Shown here one piece after another: positions 33,401-46,100 of a stretch of 64,000 nucleotides of DNA (positions are counted from its first letter, which is position 1; every line of letters begins with the position of its first letter). This DNA comes from Mesorhabditis belari (Eukaryota > Nematoda > Chromadorea > Rhabditida > Rhabditidae): assembly GCA_958450365.1 (NCBI GenBank), contig CAUEEP010000731.1, forward strand, positions 1,408,501 through 1,472,500. Direction: 5' to 3'. The notes under the pieces were generated by a model. It was not told the DNA's origin, searched no databases, and was given only the letters and a program-made list of their open reading frames with translations. Made by a program: the position numbers and the translations under genes.

Positions 33401-36400
33401 AAAACACACTTTTTCATCAGAAAAACGCACTTAAAGTGAGCAAATCAATTTCGCAAAAGGAAAATTTCGAATTATGATCAAAAAACTGTAAATAAAGATG
33501 AAAAAAAGGAAAAATTACGCTGTAAATCCAGAGTTTGGCAGTTTTATTTTGAATTTTGAAACTGAATCTCGATTTCCAGAGCTCATCCCTCAATCCAAAC
33601 GTTTCCCCAATGATCACCAGCTCGACGGCGAAACGTTTCCGTTTCCGAGTGCCTTTCCAAGCCGTCACTTCATTCTCATATCCGAATTCGCCTGCAAATG
33701 TCAAATACTTGATTAAGGTGAGAATTTTTTTTGCAAAAGAAAATTTTAAAATAATCATGTTTCAAATTAAACAATGAAAAGCACAACGCAATAGTAGAAT
33801 AATGGCCGAATCTGTTTCAATAAAAGGTTCAATAAAAGATTCGGTTTATCTTAATCTTATCTTTCGTTTCAAAAAGAACTCACCAATGAAATTACCGTAT
33901 TTACTCGAATAGAAGACCGGTCTTCTATTTTTTCAATCACCCCCTAGACCCCGTCTTCTATTCGAGGCCGGTCTTGTAATCGAGGCCGGTCTTTTATTCG
34001 AGTAAATACGGTATTTCTTTTGTTTTATTTTCAAGTAATATAATTCTTGAATAAAGTTTTCGTTTCCCAGCAATTTTCACAAATTCAAGACGGGCAATAC
34101 GAGGAACAAACGGGCGAGGAGAAGCAGCTGACCCCGGAAAGTGGATTCATTGATTCTGAGGCACTGGGATCCATCGGGATTTCGCAGGAGTTGTCCTGCG
34201 AAATCCCGATGGATCAACTGGGAAATTGGCTGAAAGTTACTGTGGAGAAATGACTGCATGGCGATGGCTGCGAAAAGTGAGAAGAAATTAAGAGAAAGCA
34301 ACGCCAAATCCCATACGAAATGTCGCAAATACTCCAAGCAAAAAGAAAGCGGAAATGCCATCACTTGTGAAGCGTATACCGGCATGGTCGCATGGTCGGA
34401 AATACTCCAAGCAAACGGCTGATCCAGAGCCGACCGCCATGGTCGGCTTCCCCTTTCAAACATGATCACTCACAATCAAACGTGAATAGTCAAGTGTTAC
34501 AACGGCAATAGTTAACAATAATTAACAAAAATAAAAAGAATAAACAATTAGCATCTTCTACTCATCTTTTCTTAACGATCTTTCATTGAAATAACATTAT
34601 TTTTTTAATAAACAAAAGCAGAATCTCATCTAGTTTCTAAAAACCAAAAAAAGTTAGCAAAAAAATGTTAGAATTAACAGTTATTCCCCGAGATTGAAGC
34701 CAAGGGATAAATCAAAGGAATCAAACGAATCTCGGTCTATTTGATCCCTGATCTGGTCTAGCTTCCGGTCCTAGAGCCTTGTTAAGAAATTAAAATGATT
34801 TGAAAGAATGAAAAGAATTGCAGACTGAGCTGAGCCTGTTCGGGGATGTTTTGTACGCGAGCGAGCTGCAAATCCCGATCGTTTCCCCGACATCGATTCC
34901 CCGGGCGCTGGCCGAGAAGAAATTCCTTCATCAGAAAACTTTCTCATTTGCCAAGTGAGTTTATTTATTTCAATATTTGGGGTGTTTCTTTTCATATTTC
35001 ATATTCATATTTCTTGTAGACTCGTCTATTTCATATTTTATATTCATTTCTTTTCTCTATTTTATTCTGCAATTTTCTAGGAATCGATCTGTCGAGGTTG
35101 AATGTCGAATTGGGAAATCGATCTTCACTCCAGTCGAGAAAATCCCTATCGAGTTGAAAATCACGAATCGGTTTGTCTATTTATGACATTGTCTATTGTC
35201 TATTTGTCTATTTTGTTTTAGATGGAAACAATCAATCAAATACGTGCATGTGAATATTGTGAGAAAGCTGGAGTGCGAGGGAGCGCTCGAGAAATATCCG
35301 GAAGTCCATCTTCGGAATGTTTACAATCACGATTGTACAGGTAGAGTCAGATTTTGTGTAATGTACTTTGTGCTCTCTAGTTCTCATAAACAAACCCTTT
35401 TTGGCGCATTCAATTCTTTCAAATGAAAGCTATAGAGTTAAATGGTTGATTTTTTAAAAAGTCATGTTACAAATTTATCGAGTATAAGGAGAGGGGAATG
35501 GAAAGAATGAAACATTTTTTTGAATCAATGAAAACAGTTTCTCTATCTTTATGGCATTTTAGTATAGAAGTCAGATTGAACCACGGTATATCAATTCTTT
35601 TAATTAACCTCAAAAACTAATGTCCAGCTTTGAAAACAAAAGCTTTATGAAGCCTAGATTCCATCAGGAAACAGCCTCAGCACCTTTGTCTTTCTAGAAA
35701 ATCAACCCATCAGTGAATTTGTTTCAGATATTTCAGAATAGATGTGTTCATTTGTCCGTCCGATTGTCAATAGGTGCACAACGGAAAACACGAGATTTCA
35801 CTCCTTTAACGGCTACTTTTTCAGGAATTTTTAGACTAAAAGATAGAGCTGCAAAAATTCAACCTTCATCTAGAAAGAAATGCTGAAAATAGCCATTGAA
35901 ATGGTCAAAAGCTTGTTCTTCCGCTGAACATCTATTGACAATCGGACTCAAGGCCCTATTTCAGCACTCTTCTCCAGAGCTTCTTGCTTCTTGAAAGCCA
36001 ACACAGCTTCTTGAAAAGTTGTTCAATAAATGAGATCTCCTTGAAAAGTCTCAATTTTGAAACTTGACATTGAAATTTTTGATTAGATCTTTCTTTTCGC
36101 TTGTTGATTGGTTTTTTTAGATAAGCACACCAGACTAATCACAAAATAAAATTTACTGAAAGCTTGCTCTGAAAATAGAATTTACTCCTTTGAAATCTCG
36201 TTTCTTTCACGTCTAAAATCGATCTCTTTTAAGGGTTCTGTGTAAATTCTTAAATGAAAAGAAAGGAATTTTGAATTGAAGTTGAAATTGCTGAAATTGC
36301 CGTGAGTTGAAATTGCTTCAAATGTTATTGGTTATTGTATTGACTTATTTGAGGAGTGGGTCTCCCGCCGAGTATCCCGAAAATCCCGATTAACGACTCG

Positions 36401-37076
36401 CTCACCTTCCGCCCCGATCTCAATTTACCGGCGTTGACACCGACGTTTGCCGTGAGTTTTGGGAAAATGAAAGGAGACTTTTAAAAATGCTAATTTCAAA
36501 TTAAATGATTAGAAATTGAAATCGAGTAAATAGTGAACTTTCAAATTTTTCAAATTCAGGTCGACGGCTTAATGAAACTCGACTATTACATAAAGATCTC
36601 GATCGGGCGGGCGCACAATTTCGTCATCGGCGAGATGAAGGTCGGTTGGTTTGATTGTCCATTCTAATCGGGATGGAGATGTTCGTTTCATTGCAAATCC
36701 ATTACTAATCAAGCCGATCAAATCAGCAAATCAGGTTTGAAATTTGAAAAATTCTGAGAACTAGACTTCGAATTCGTCAAACCGAAATGGCAATACTGCT
36801 AGCAGATTTTGAAGTGTTTCAAAATGCACGGGTTTATTTGATGGGATCAGCTAACAATGAATAGTTTTTAGACAACAGTTTGAAGCTATTTTATTCAAAT
36901 TTTTTCAAATCTCCTCATTTCTCTGGCTAAAACAAAAGCCAAATTTCCAGCTGCCGATCACGATTGTGACATCGATTTGCGACACGGATTTGAACGAGAA
37001 CGAGGAAAACGAGAGCGACAAGGAGAACCACCTGGATCGAGATGGTGGGGGAAGGACTTCCATTGACAAACATTAG
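30496..37076 (+). CDS. Arrestin-domain-containing protein, about 403 aa, 10 exons
   Basis: Exons: 30496-30648, 30869-30979, 33580-33717, 34071-34235, 34824-34954, 35081-35170, 35222-35340, 36354-36451, 36560-36640, 36951-37076 (TAG). All phases agree, giving 404 codons. The N-terminal arrestin fold starts VKLELSVDDSLYAPGDYVTG and continues YEKTQTYRAERNF and RFRFRVPFQAVTSFSYPN. The C-terminal fold reads VEVECRIGKSIFTPVEKIPI, ITNRWKQSIKYVHVN, LTFRPDLNLPALTPTF and KLDYYIKISIGRAHNF. The tail is acidic (DLNENEENESDKEN). Such proteins are usually cytoplasmic adaptors for membrane-protein ubiquitination and endocytosis; here that is by family only. Exon 4 (34071-34235) is the least certain. It holds a 48-bp palindrome, and the frame runs to TGA at 34251 if its donor is not used. 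The exon 2 end (30979) was chosen by phase. Confidence 0.88.
30751..30800 (-). repeat. Inverted copy of the arrestin start-codon region in intron 1
   Basis: AAGTGAATCGTCAACGGAAA and GCTCCAATTTCACT are the reverse complement of exon 1 from just before the ATG to about 30540, with a few changes including the Met and Pro codons. The two copies sit about 220 bp apart. Confidence 0.92.
31326..31600. repeat. MITE, TCTAATAGTAGTGCAC family, damaged copy with an insert
   Basis: TACCGTCTTCTCTCTAATAG, then TAGTAGTGCACC and CCTATCGATGTGGGGTCGG at the left; CTTGTGGGGGATTTGAGTG and AAGCTTGGAAACCGTAAAAT at the right. It is interrupted by a short run of GAACCGTATTGG units (about 31467-31535) like the 8222-8665 minisatellite. 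Intron 2 of the arrestin gene. Confidence 0.75.
32404..32592. repeat. MITE, TCTAATAGTAGTGCAC family, second copy in the arrestin intron
   Basis: It shares TCTAATAGTAGTGCACCCAG, TCCTCGAAATCTCGAAAAGC, CCTATCGATGTGGGGTCGGG and GATCTTGTGGGGGATTTGAG with the complete copy at 55151-55371. Confidence 0.8.
32707..32767 (+). pseudogene. Partial duplicate of arrestin exon 5 inside intron 2
   Basis: ATTGCAGACTGAGCTGAGCC and on to GTTGCAAATC repeats the acceptor and first about 50 nt of exon 5 (34824 on) with two changes. It then diverges with no donor. It retains a usable acceptor, so it might be spliced in as a poison exon. Confidence 0.9.
33893..34013. repeat. MITE, TACCGTATTTACTCGAATAG family
   Basis: Ends TACCGTATTTACTCGAATAG and TTATTCGAGTAAATACGGTA; internal repeats of GAGGCCGGTCTT. 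A relative is the long palindrome 54069-54357. Arrestin intron 3. Confidence 0.9.
34168..34215. repeat. 48-bp palindrome within arrestin exon 4
   Basis: GATCCATCGGGATTTCGCAG GA / TC CTGCGAAATCCCGATGGATC with a 4-nt centre (GTTG). The arms are exact. It encodes part of the exon (LGSIGISQELSCEIPMDQL). Confidence 0.95.
35760..35946. repeat. MITE, GATTGTCAATAGGTG family, copy 2
   Basis: Starts CGATTGTCAATAGGTGCACA and ends CATCTATTGACAATCGGACT. The inner sequence CCTTTAACGGCTACTTTTTC matches 20413-20620. Intron 7 of the arrestin gene. Confidence 0.85.
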
Positions 37077-38107
37077 CAAGCATTTTAGCCTTAAAGCCCA
37101 AACAATTCCAATCGAAATCCTTGTAAATCAGCTCGTCAATAACATTGAAAAGCTCATACCCAAACCCGCCCTCATACCCATACTTCCCCTCTTACCCAAA
37201 CCTCCTCTCATTGGTCGATAACATTGGAAACGTTTTGAACCTTTTTTTCAAACGATTCAAACGAATTTCAAACGAAAAAAAAGCGATCAAACGAGAAGAT
37301 GAAAGAAAAAATGTTGCTAATTTATTACCTTGTCAACTTTAGTTATTTTAATAGAATAGTTTAATAACTATCTAGATTGATTAGGTACATTTTATAGAAA
37401 GAAACAGTTTTAAATGCTGTTAAAAGCTGTCAAAAGCTGTCAAAAGCTGTTGAAGTCTAACAGTTAGCTTAGTTGTCAAAATCGAATAGTTTGATGGACT
37501 ATTAGATCTAATAACCATTAGATGTTGGATCGTCATCTAATAACTATTAGATAACTAGTTTGGATAGATTACAGGTACAGTGTACGAAAAGAAACAGCTT
37601 TAAAGACTATCAAAAAGTTCGTGAGTCCACCAGTTAATCCCAAAAAATCATTGGAAAATTGAAAAATTTTCAATGAAAATTTCACTTTAAAGTTTATTGC
37701 TTGAGATTTTCTTTTAAATGAAACTAGTTGCATACTCTGGCCTGGGTAATTATTATAATTCATTGTGAGCTCTCTTTTAGCTGTTTCACTTTAAAAACTA
37801 ACTTTTTTTCATCATCAGCTAATTTTGCATAATGTTTTACTTTTTAGCGATTTTCTAATTTCAAATCCAATTAAAGCAAATCCCTTTTAAAGCCCTGTAC
37901 CCTTTTAAAGCAAATCTCTGCAATCTACTTTAAGAAATCGAAATTTGAACAAATTTCAACTTTAAACCTGCGATTCTAAATTAAGACCGAATCTAGTGCT
38001 TGAAATATCCTAGTTTCAATTTATTTGGAGCCACTTTGAAAGTGAAATGTTTAATAGAAGCACTAACTCCGTTGCCCGAATGAATGGGAAATACTGCCCC
38101 ATCCACC

Positions 38108-38310
38108 CGAACTAACGTTCCCGGCTTTAAGCCTTAAGCCTTAGCCTCAAGCCTTAAGCCTTAGCCTTAAGCCTTAAGCCTTAAGCCTTAAGCCTTAAGC
38201 CTTAAGCCTTAAGACTTAAGCCTTAAGCCTTAAGCCTTAAGACTTAAGCCTTAAGCCTTAAGCCTTAAGCCTTAAGACTTAAGCTTTAGCCTTAAGCTTT
38301 AGCCTTAAGC
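38108..38310. repeat. Heptamer array GCCTTAA, telomere-like
   Basis: About 25 units of GCCTTAA with GACTTAA and GCTTTA variants. It differs from the nematode telomere repeat (GCCTAA) by one inserted T, and each AAGCCTTAAGCCTTAAG stretch is partly self-complementary (CTTAAG). It ends in AGCCGCTTCGCGGC, a small hairpin. Confidence 0.92.
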
Positions 38311-38460
38311 CGCTTCGCGGCATTTAAGCGCCAACGGTTAAACGGGATGTCTGGGTCATAGGTATGGGGGAAGGTACGGGTATGGGGAAGGTATGTGTAT
38401 GTGGGAAGGTACGGGTATGAGGGAAGGTAGCAGACATGCATTTAACATGCTACCATAAAA

Positions 38461-38664
38461 ATGATCGAAACTTTCAGTGCCATTGATCGACTTCTCGACA
38501 CCGTCCCCATGCAATCCTTTCCTGAACCCCTTCACTGTCGACTTGTTGGCTTGATTGAGCATTTCGATATTGCTCAAAAGGTTCTATTCGAATTTATTCA
38601 AAGAAAAAGTGAAAACTTCTTTGCTAATCTTGTTGAACAATTCGCGTTATTAGTTTTAAAATGA
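38461..38664 (+). CDS. Hypothetical 67-aa open frame
   Basis: MIETFSAIDRLLDTVPMQSF, then CRLVGLIEHFDIAQKVLFEF and a stop. Codon use and composition look more like protein than the neighbours. No domain is recognised and no splice partners or promoter were found. It may be a gene remnant carried with the low-complexity GGTATGGG-rich block just upstream (38360-38430). Confidence 0.3.
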   Translation: MIETFSAIDRLLDTVPMQSFPEPLHCRLVGLIEHFDIAQKVLFEFIQRKSENFFANLVEQFALLVLK

Positions 38665-40396
38665 CCTAAACAACTAAAGAATAAAAAGTTTCAATTTTTT
38701 TGAATAACAAGAGTAGCAATCATGGTCTATTCCCACTAAAAAAAAATTTTTCTAAAAAAATTCATTTATTTCTTGTTTATTTGTTAGATTTATTGCTAGA
38801 AATGAAAAAAATAAATAGAAAAAATAAAATTGTGAGCATTTTTGAGTGAGAATTGGCCAGGTAATCCTTTTTTAAGATCAATTTAATAAACATTTCTTTT
38901 TATCAAATTTCACTTTGAATTTCCTTTCAATTAATGAATTTTGAATTTATTAATTTGAAATTTTTCTTATGTTTCAACTTTCTGAACTTTAATAGGTAAT
39001 CAATTCATTTTAATAAGTTCGATTTTGATTTTTTTTACTCTTTTCATCTATTTCCAAAGCTTTTAATAATTTTCTTGTGTACTTCTCGTGATAAAACATT
39101 TAGTTGGTGCATAATTTTTTTGTGATTCTTGTGATTTGCTCATTTTCTGGATTTTTTTTTGTTTGAATAAAGCTTTAAATGGTTTAAAGGAGACGAGGAA
39201 ACAAGTTGGGCGAATTAAACTTTAGTTCAGGGTAACGATTACACAGAAAAGGTGTAACTACGGAGAGGAGAGAAGTCTGTTTACTAAAAGGCACCATATG
39301 AAGCTTCATAACTTTGTTTAGAGATGATCTCAAGCAGGGGGAAATCTTTGCTCTTATCGAAAACCAATTTTCCTACAAGTTTAGCCAAAAATTTTCTTTT
39401 CTCTTGGTTTTCTTTTTTTTGGTAAATTTCATTTCAGGCTAAATGAGTGCCCTTTTTTACAATAATTGGCTTTGAAGTGAATTTGTAAACCATCGTTTTG
39501 CCTAGAGAGCCTCGTTCTATTGAATTTAATCCAAGCAAACCCGTGTTCGATTTGGTAGACTCAATAAAATGAAAAGCGCCGATCGATTCGCTGACCTTGA
39601 AAACGCTTCGGGTACAAATTTACAGCTGAATATCTGCATTTTGTGCCATCCAAAGAGAAATGACTGACGAGGTGTTCTTTGTGCGGCTGTGCTCTTTATC
39701 TGGGACACTTTCCCGATAGATAGGTGTTCTTTTTTGGAACTTTGAAAGGGAGAGGAGCGGCAAGGGAGCGGGCCCTGGGCGCCACTATGCCCAGGCCCAT
39801 GACATCAATTTCCGTTGCAAATTTGGCTATATTTTTGCTATAAAAGCCAGGGAACAGTGGGATCCGAGTCGAGCCTGCCACTCCGTGCAGGCATCGACAG
39901 TGCTTTGATAGAGCCGTTTGGTCCAATCACTCTCCATCCATACTCTGAAGAGGCAAAGATTTTAGATTCGAGTTCAATTTTTTTCTTACGATTCATTTAT
40001 TGAATTGCAAATTTCCACTATAATCTACCAAAATTTGAAACAAAACTTTTCTCGCGAGACAAAACTACATTCGCCCAGTCCTCAATATAGCGAATTCTAT
40101 CAAATCAAAAAAGATTTGTATCCCCGGAGGCAGGTGTTAAAGAGATGCTAGTGATGGTGTCTCTTCTTTTCCCCTCACATCCTCCTCAATCGGTCGTCCA
40201 TCCGGTTCTCCTCTTTTCTCTTTTCTCGTTTCTTGCAAAGTTCTTTTCTTGCAAATTTTTTTGAAAGTGACTTGAAAGTGAAGAGTGATTTCTTGAAATT
40301 TCTTGAAATTTCTTTGTTTCTTTCATGTTAGAGCTAAAAATGAAATGCTGGTATTTAAACTTTTCGAATCACAAACCGAAAGCGAGTTCAATTTTG

Positions 40397-40694
40397 TCAG
40401 GAATTACTGGAGTCACAAATTTTTCCTAACTTATTTAAAATTGAAACAAGCTTTTTATGATAAAATGCCGATTTGCAGCGGTGTGTACTGAGCGGCCGAC
40501 GAGAAGGCCGATTCTCCAATGGCGCTGAAAAAAACTCTTTGAAATCCATTCCACTATCTACAGTGGGGAAATTGCTCTTATCGTTGCACTCGTCGTCAAT
40601 CGTTGCATCGTTTTCCCCGAGAGTCCATTCGCGAATCATTCCTGAGTTGAATGCTGTAGATGAATGCTGTAGCTGAATGCTGTAGCTGAATGCT
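40397..40694 (-). CDS. Possible exon of an unrecognised gene
   Basis: Minus-strand frame after an acceptor-like CATTCAACTCAG: GMIREWTLGENDATIDDECN, NFPTVDSGMDFKEFFSAPLE, then LSTHRC, and ending at 40397. It reads as ordinary acidic protein sequence. The upstream repeat (CTGAATGCTGTAG) is not coding. No partner exon was identified. Confidence 0.3.
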
Positions 40695-43187
40695 GTAGCT
40701 GAATGCCGTAGCTGATGTGAAAGAGATATGTCCCACAATCACTTTCTGTGCCGGTTAGTTTGTTAGACAAGATATCGACGCGTCCCTATACGTTACTATC
40801 GACACGAAACTTTGAAAGTACGCAAATTAGCATAAAATTAGCATAAAATTAAAATAGTGTGATATCCACAGTTGACGAAACGCTACAAATCATAAGATGA
40901 GCTTTGACCCTGGCCGAGATTTCGACATGATTAGATTCCAACGCTGACACGACTCTTTTAGAACTCGACTTTTACGAATTTCAACAAAAGCTGGAGATTA
41001 TGTGCCATCCATGATGCTCGAAAAATATTCGCATTTAAGATTTTAAGGGACCAGTTTCGATATTTTGACGTGATACGGGTTGTGCTCGGAAAAGTGCCCG
41101 AAAGTGTAAGTGCGTTCGGGTTAGTCGCCAATTTCGCCAAGCTGGAGGGCACAGAATTTCTTAAAGTTCAAATTTACGTCGTAATCCGTAATCTTTGTCG
41201 CATGTACTTCGCCAGGACCAACTTGATCAGGACCAACAGTGTTCGTTTTCCGTACAGGGGCAGTGAGTAACTGAACCGACTCCTCCCCTCCCTGCGTCGC
41301 CCTCCCCAAATCCCTGAGACCATAGGAGGCAAACAGACGACTCTGTGTGTTTGTGTGTCCATCCGAGCATTCTCTCGAAAACGGCTGGGCCGACTAACTT
41401 GGAAGTTTGGCATTATATACCAAACCTTGGATCTACTCTCAGAATATCCAATCAGATTTTTGATAATTTTGACCGTTTTTTCTTCCAAATGCAAAAAGTA
41501 AAGTTTTTTTGGGTAACTTTTCTTTGGGACTCTGTACCTGCGTCCAGAAACTCAATCAAAAAAAAAAGTTTTTTGTCTCAAACATTAGCGGAGAGTCTCT
41601 AGATAGAAAATCTGATAGATCTGAGGGCCTTTGTTTGAGTATTGTTTTGTATTCCCAGGTCCAACCCATTGAAGTACCGGTGTGTCCAATTGAAGCCCAG
41701 ATTGGCTTCGGTGACATGGTGACACTTTATAGTAATTGCTGCTGCTGAATTGTGGTTATTCAACGTCTGTGGTGGACAAGATAGCCTGAGGAGTCTGTGT
41801 TAGGAGTGCTGTAGCTGAATGCTGTAGGTGAATGCTGGAGCTGAATGCTGTAGCTGATGTGAAAGAGATATGCCCCACAATCACTTTCTGTGCCGGTCAG
41901 TTTGTTAGACAAGTTAGTTCGAGAAGCAGCTCAAAGAACTCGACTTTAAAATGTTCCTTTGTCATTGCATTAGTCATTACTTTCAGCCCCAACTCCCCAA
42001 CTCATTGCAGTCATTACTTTCAGCCCCAACTCTCCCGCGGTTTTATATCATTTTGAAAGCTTTCTGTTTCTGGAAAAAAAGAGAGCTTTTTGAGAAAACT
42101 TCTTCAAAATGTTGTTGAGAAAATAAATAGTTGGCTTCTTTTCAAAATTTCCATCAATTTAAGAATTTCTTTTATTACACACAGATCATTGCATTCGATT
42201 TTTCGTTTCGACGAGATCAGTTTTGGTTTCAAAAAAGAACACGACAAATAACAAAATACCCCGAAAATGAAATAAGAAAATGAGCTTGTAAAGCAAGGAA
42301 AAAAACAGAGAAAATCAAGAAAATCACAAATTGGGAATAAAATTTGACAAAAAATACAAAAAATAAAAATAACCCGATATTTTGAAGGATTTTGAAAGCA
42401 ATGAGGAGGCATGAAAAGATGAAATGCAAAAGAAAACAAGCAAAGTAAAAAACAAAGTAAAAAAAGCAAAGACAAAACATTAAGTTTCAAAGTCGGGCAG
42501 GTGAATTGGGAAATTTGAAACACAATTCATTTCGTTTCACTTTTTGAAAGATGATGTTTCAACTTAAACGACTCTCTTGATCGTTCTCTTACAGCTTTGG
42601 GTGCTTGACATAAAATCTATCTAATAGAGAAGAAGGAGATTTCAAGTTTCTTATCTCATATAATTCATCGATTCTTTCTCTTCTATAGTTAATTTCCCTT
42701 AAAGTTTACGCATTTCAATTGCAAGCTTTCATTGAGAAATTCTTTGTTTAAAAATGAAAAACTTTTACGTAGATTTTGCTGATTTTGCAAAAGTGAAATG
42801 CTCTTTTTTTTGTTGTAAAAGGAAACCCTAGAAAAGTTATCGTATTCCTTCAAATCTTAAGAGAAATAATAGGTTATTTGAAGGTTTAAGCTAAATTTTC
42901 AGCCTAAATTAAGCATCCTGTTAAGCATGTTTCAAATTTCTCAACCCCAAAAAAGGGAATCTCGAACTCCAATCGAGGAGTTGTTCCTAAGAGCTAAAAT
43001 TCGTAAAATGGGCTTCAATTTGCATTCAAGAATTAGCAAATTTAACAAATTGCTAACAAAATGGGATATGATTGCTTTGCTTGCTTTGAATGCAAATTGA
43101 AAGTTGAAATACTTATGCAGAGTTCCAAAAAAATACTAGAATAAAAGCTGATTGCTTAAAAAGAAAAGCCTTTTCAAAAATTTGCAT

Positions 43188-46100
43188 TCAAGCATTAGCA
43201 TTCACGTTGAAATTTGGTGTCAAGAGATCGTTGTTGTTTTCGAGATTCTTGGGGTTTTGTGGGCGCCGTGCTCGGATCTGACACTCGAATTCTTTCGGAA
43301 CTGAAGTCATTCCGGGTGAACGAGCGAGTGAGGGTAAGGGATGACCTTCTGAAATATAAACAACAATATCAACATCATAAACATCATAAAAATTCGATTT
43401 TTAATTAGAATTTAACGCCAAAGCTTGATTAGTAAATGAATTTTGTTTGCTTGGGCGCTCAACTTGAAACACAGTTTTTTTAAGTTCCTAAACTTTGCCC
43501 CACGTTACCGTAATCGTTACAATTCTACCGTAATCTTCTATCTAAGTTTATAGTCAAAATTACTATTGATTACTGTAGAAGAAGGCTATTGATTACTGTA
43601 GAAAAAGAATACGCTAATTTTTGTTTCTTTATACTTTGAAATGCTCAAGTTTCAATGTTACACAGGTAAGCCGGAGGTTTTTCGAAACAATTCCTCGAAC
43701 GTCTAGGTTACTACATGCCAAATGTGTATGTAAATCCAATATAAATAACAAATTAACAAAGTAACAGCGTATAACCTTTGAGCTAAATCGCTAAATTCAA
43801 ATGTTTCTTTTGTTTCTTTTCACTGACCGATTCGCTCGAATTGGAATTCCTGTAGAATTGTGACAAATAGGAGAAATAGCTCGTAGCGGGCCAAATTCTC
43901 TCCCAAGCACGCCCTCTTCCCCAAACCGAACGGATTCATGTCGACACGGGGGCAAAAATGACCATTTGAGTCGAGGAATCTGAAAGGAAATCATAGATTT
44001 TGTTTTTCAACAAACTGCCAGGATGTAACTAGCTGCCGTATTTTTCCCTACTGATGTTCAAATTTGAAACACAAACTTTCTTCAGGCATACAAAGTTTTA
44101 AAGAAAAGGACAAATTTAACTCAAAACTCTGTGCATTTCTTTGGCAAAAGTGACGTTGAATTTTAAATTGAAAGCGTTGAAATTCAAATCTGCAAACAGA
44201 TCCTCCCAATCGCGAGATATTGGCGAGTTTTGGTCTGTTTTGGTTTTGGTGGTTTTGGTTTTGGTTTGTTTTCCGAAGTCTAGATAAAATGTTTCTAATA
44301 AATGTTCTATTAGGTTGTCCAATAAGTAATGTTTTGACACGATTTTCAAAATATCACAAAATTAACAAAAGAGAACTTTGTTAATCGATATATTCTCCAC
44401 AACAATCAACAACATTTCTCCATCGTCCGAGCAAAGGGTGAAGTCCGTCATAATAGAATGAAGCTGGTTTCGATGAGAAGAAATCGTCGAGCCATTTTTG
44501 CACCTCGTCAACACTTTTGACTCGTTTCCGTCCGCAAATCGTTTAAACCAGCGCTGGCACTGGCTGATTGAAATTGAATCCTCTCCAAATGCGGCACAGA
44601 TAGTTCGATGGCAATGCGCTGCAGTTTTACCTCGTTTGAAATCATACAGCATTGATGCGCGGACAACAAACTTTTTGTCTTTCATCTGCAAAACAACATA
44701 TCTATTATAAAACAAAGGTAAATGAATAAAATAATATATAAAAATAAACACAAGATGCTGATGATTAAAAAGAGCATATATTTGCTCGAAGCGATTTCGC
44801 AATAGTTTCGAAATAAGTAACACGCATTATTTATTGGACAACCTAATATTTTTACATTTTCATGCTTACATGAATAAAGTATTGATATTTAAAATGATAT
44901 TTAAAATGACCTCTCCGGCCGGAACTCGTCTGGTTGATCGAAAGCTTTCGGGTCGGTGTGCACAGCGCCGAATTGGGGCATCACATCGGTGCCCTCTTTT
45001 AACAAAACACCCTCGATTGTGACATTGCGGAGCACTCTAAAATTGCAGAAATATTGAAGAATTTAGATCTTATTTGTTTACTTTACTTTTAGATAGGTTT
45101 AAAAGGTTTAAAACTATTTAAAACTGTTTAAAACTGGTTTAAAACTGTTTAAAACTGGTTTAAAACTGTTTAAAACTCGTTTAAAACTGTTTAAAACTGT
45201 TTAAAACTCGTTTAAAACTGTTTAAAACTGGTTTAAAACTGTTTAAAACTCGTTTAAAACTGTTTTAAACTGTTTAAAACTGTTTAAAACTCGTTTAAAA
45301 CTGTTTAAAACTGTTTTAAACTGTTTTGAAACTGTTTTAAACTGTTTTGATACTGTTTTAAACTGTTTTAAAAGTCTAAAAACTGTTTTAAAAGTTTAAA
45401 ACTGACCCCAGCATTGAAATTCTTGGTTTTTTAATTGAAACTTTCGACTTAAACAGCTATTTTTAGGAAAAAAAAGGTTTTTTTAAGGACAAAATGCTTA
45501 CCGATGCGGGATATGCCAGGGTAAAACGTTGCAAATCCGTTGCAGCTCACTCAACGTGGCCATCGTGTACGGCATTTGATTTCGGCAAGAGTACGTGGCT
45601 CGGGAATCGCCGAGAACCTGGAAAATGCTCGAATTTCAACAATTCCCATGTAAACCATGTTGAAATGTTAACGACTCGAATTGATCAGAGACTACAAAGG
45701 CAAAGCTTGAGCCATTAAAACTGAATTTGAAACAGCAAAATTTATTTTAGCCTTTAATACCTCGAGTTTTTGAAACTTTTACTTTTGAAACAAATGATTA
45801 ACGAACAAATGATTGACACAATTGCTAGAAGTTTGTTTTTCTTTCTATTAACTCTTCTTTTGACTGGAAATTTAGCCTTGAGCCATTTACGATCAAAATT
45901 GAAACATCAAAACTTTTCTGGAAGCTTTCAAATTATCGAAAACCTTCAAATTCTTAAAATTCAATGTTTGCCTTTAGAACTTGAAAAATTTGAGCCGATA
46001 AATGATTAGGGATTTTCTTCTTGAGCCACTAAATCATAAATTTGAAACTCAATTTTGATAAATCGTAATTTTTCTGAATTTAATCTGAATTACGCCGATC

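Larger units (their letters stand above)
37077..43187. other. Spacer with weak coding traces
   Basis: AT-rich and mostly non-coding apart from the separate entries. Weak traces: a plus-strand piece 41657-41748 (VQPIEVPVCPIEAQIGFGDM, acceptor TTCCCAG); plus-strand 41010-41150 (FRYFDVIRVVLGKVPESVSA); a GCTATAAAAGCC motif at 39837. A duplicated block with CACAATCACTTTCTGTGCCG lies at 40640-40775 and 41806-41930, with tandem CTGAATGCTGTAG. I could not join these into a gene. Confidence 0.4.

Noticed and set aside
38108..38310. True telomere or chromosome end
   Set aside because: The unit is a heptamer, not the hexamer, and unique sequence continues on both sides.
39540..39560. VRFGR, the amidated-peptide motif of FMRFamide-like neuropeptides
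   Set aside because: Single copy, stops closely upstream in the frame, no signal peptide and no clear acceptor.
42104..42523. 139-residue Phe/Cys-rich minus-strand frame resembling a membrane protein
   Set aside because: Low-complexity A-rich DNA explains it. Another frame is also open, there are no splice signals and no conserved motif.
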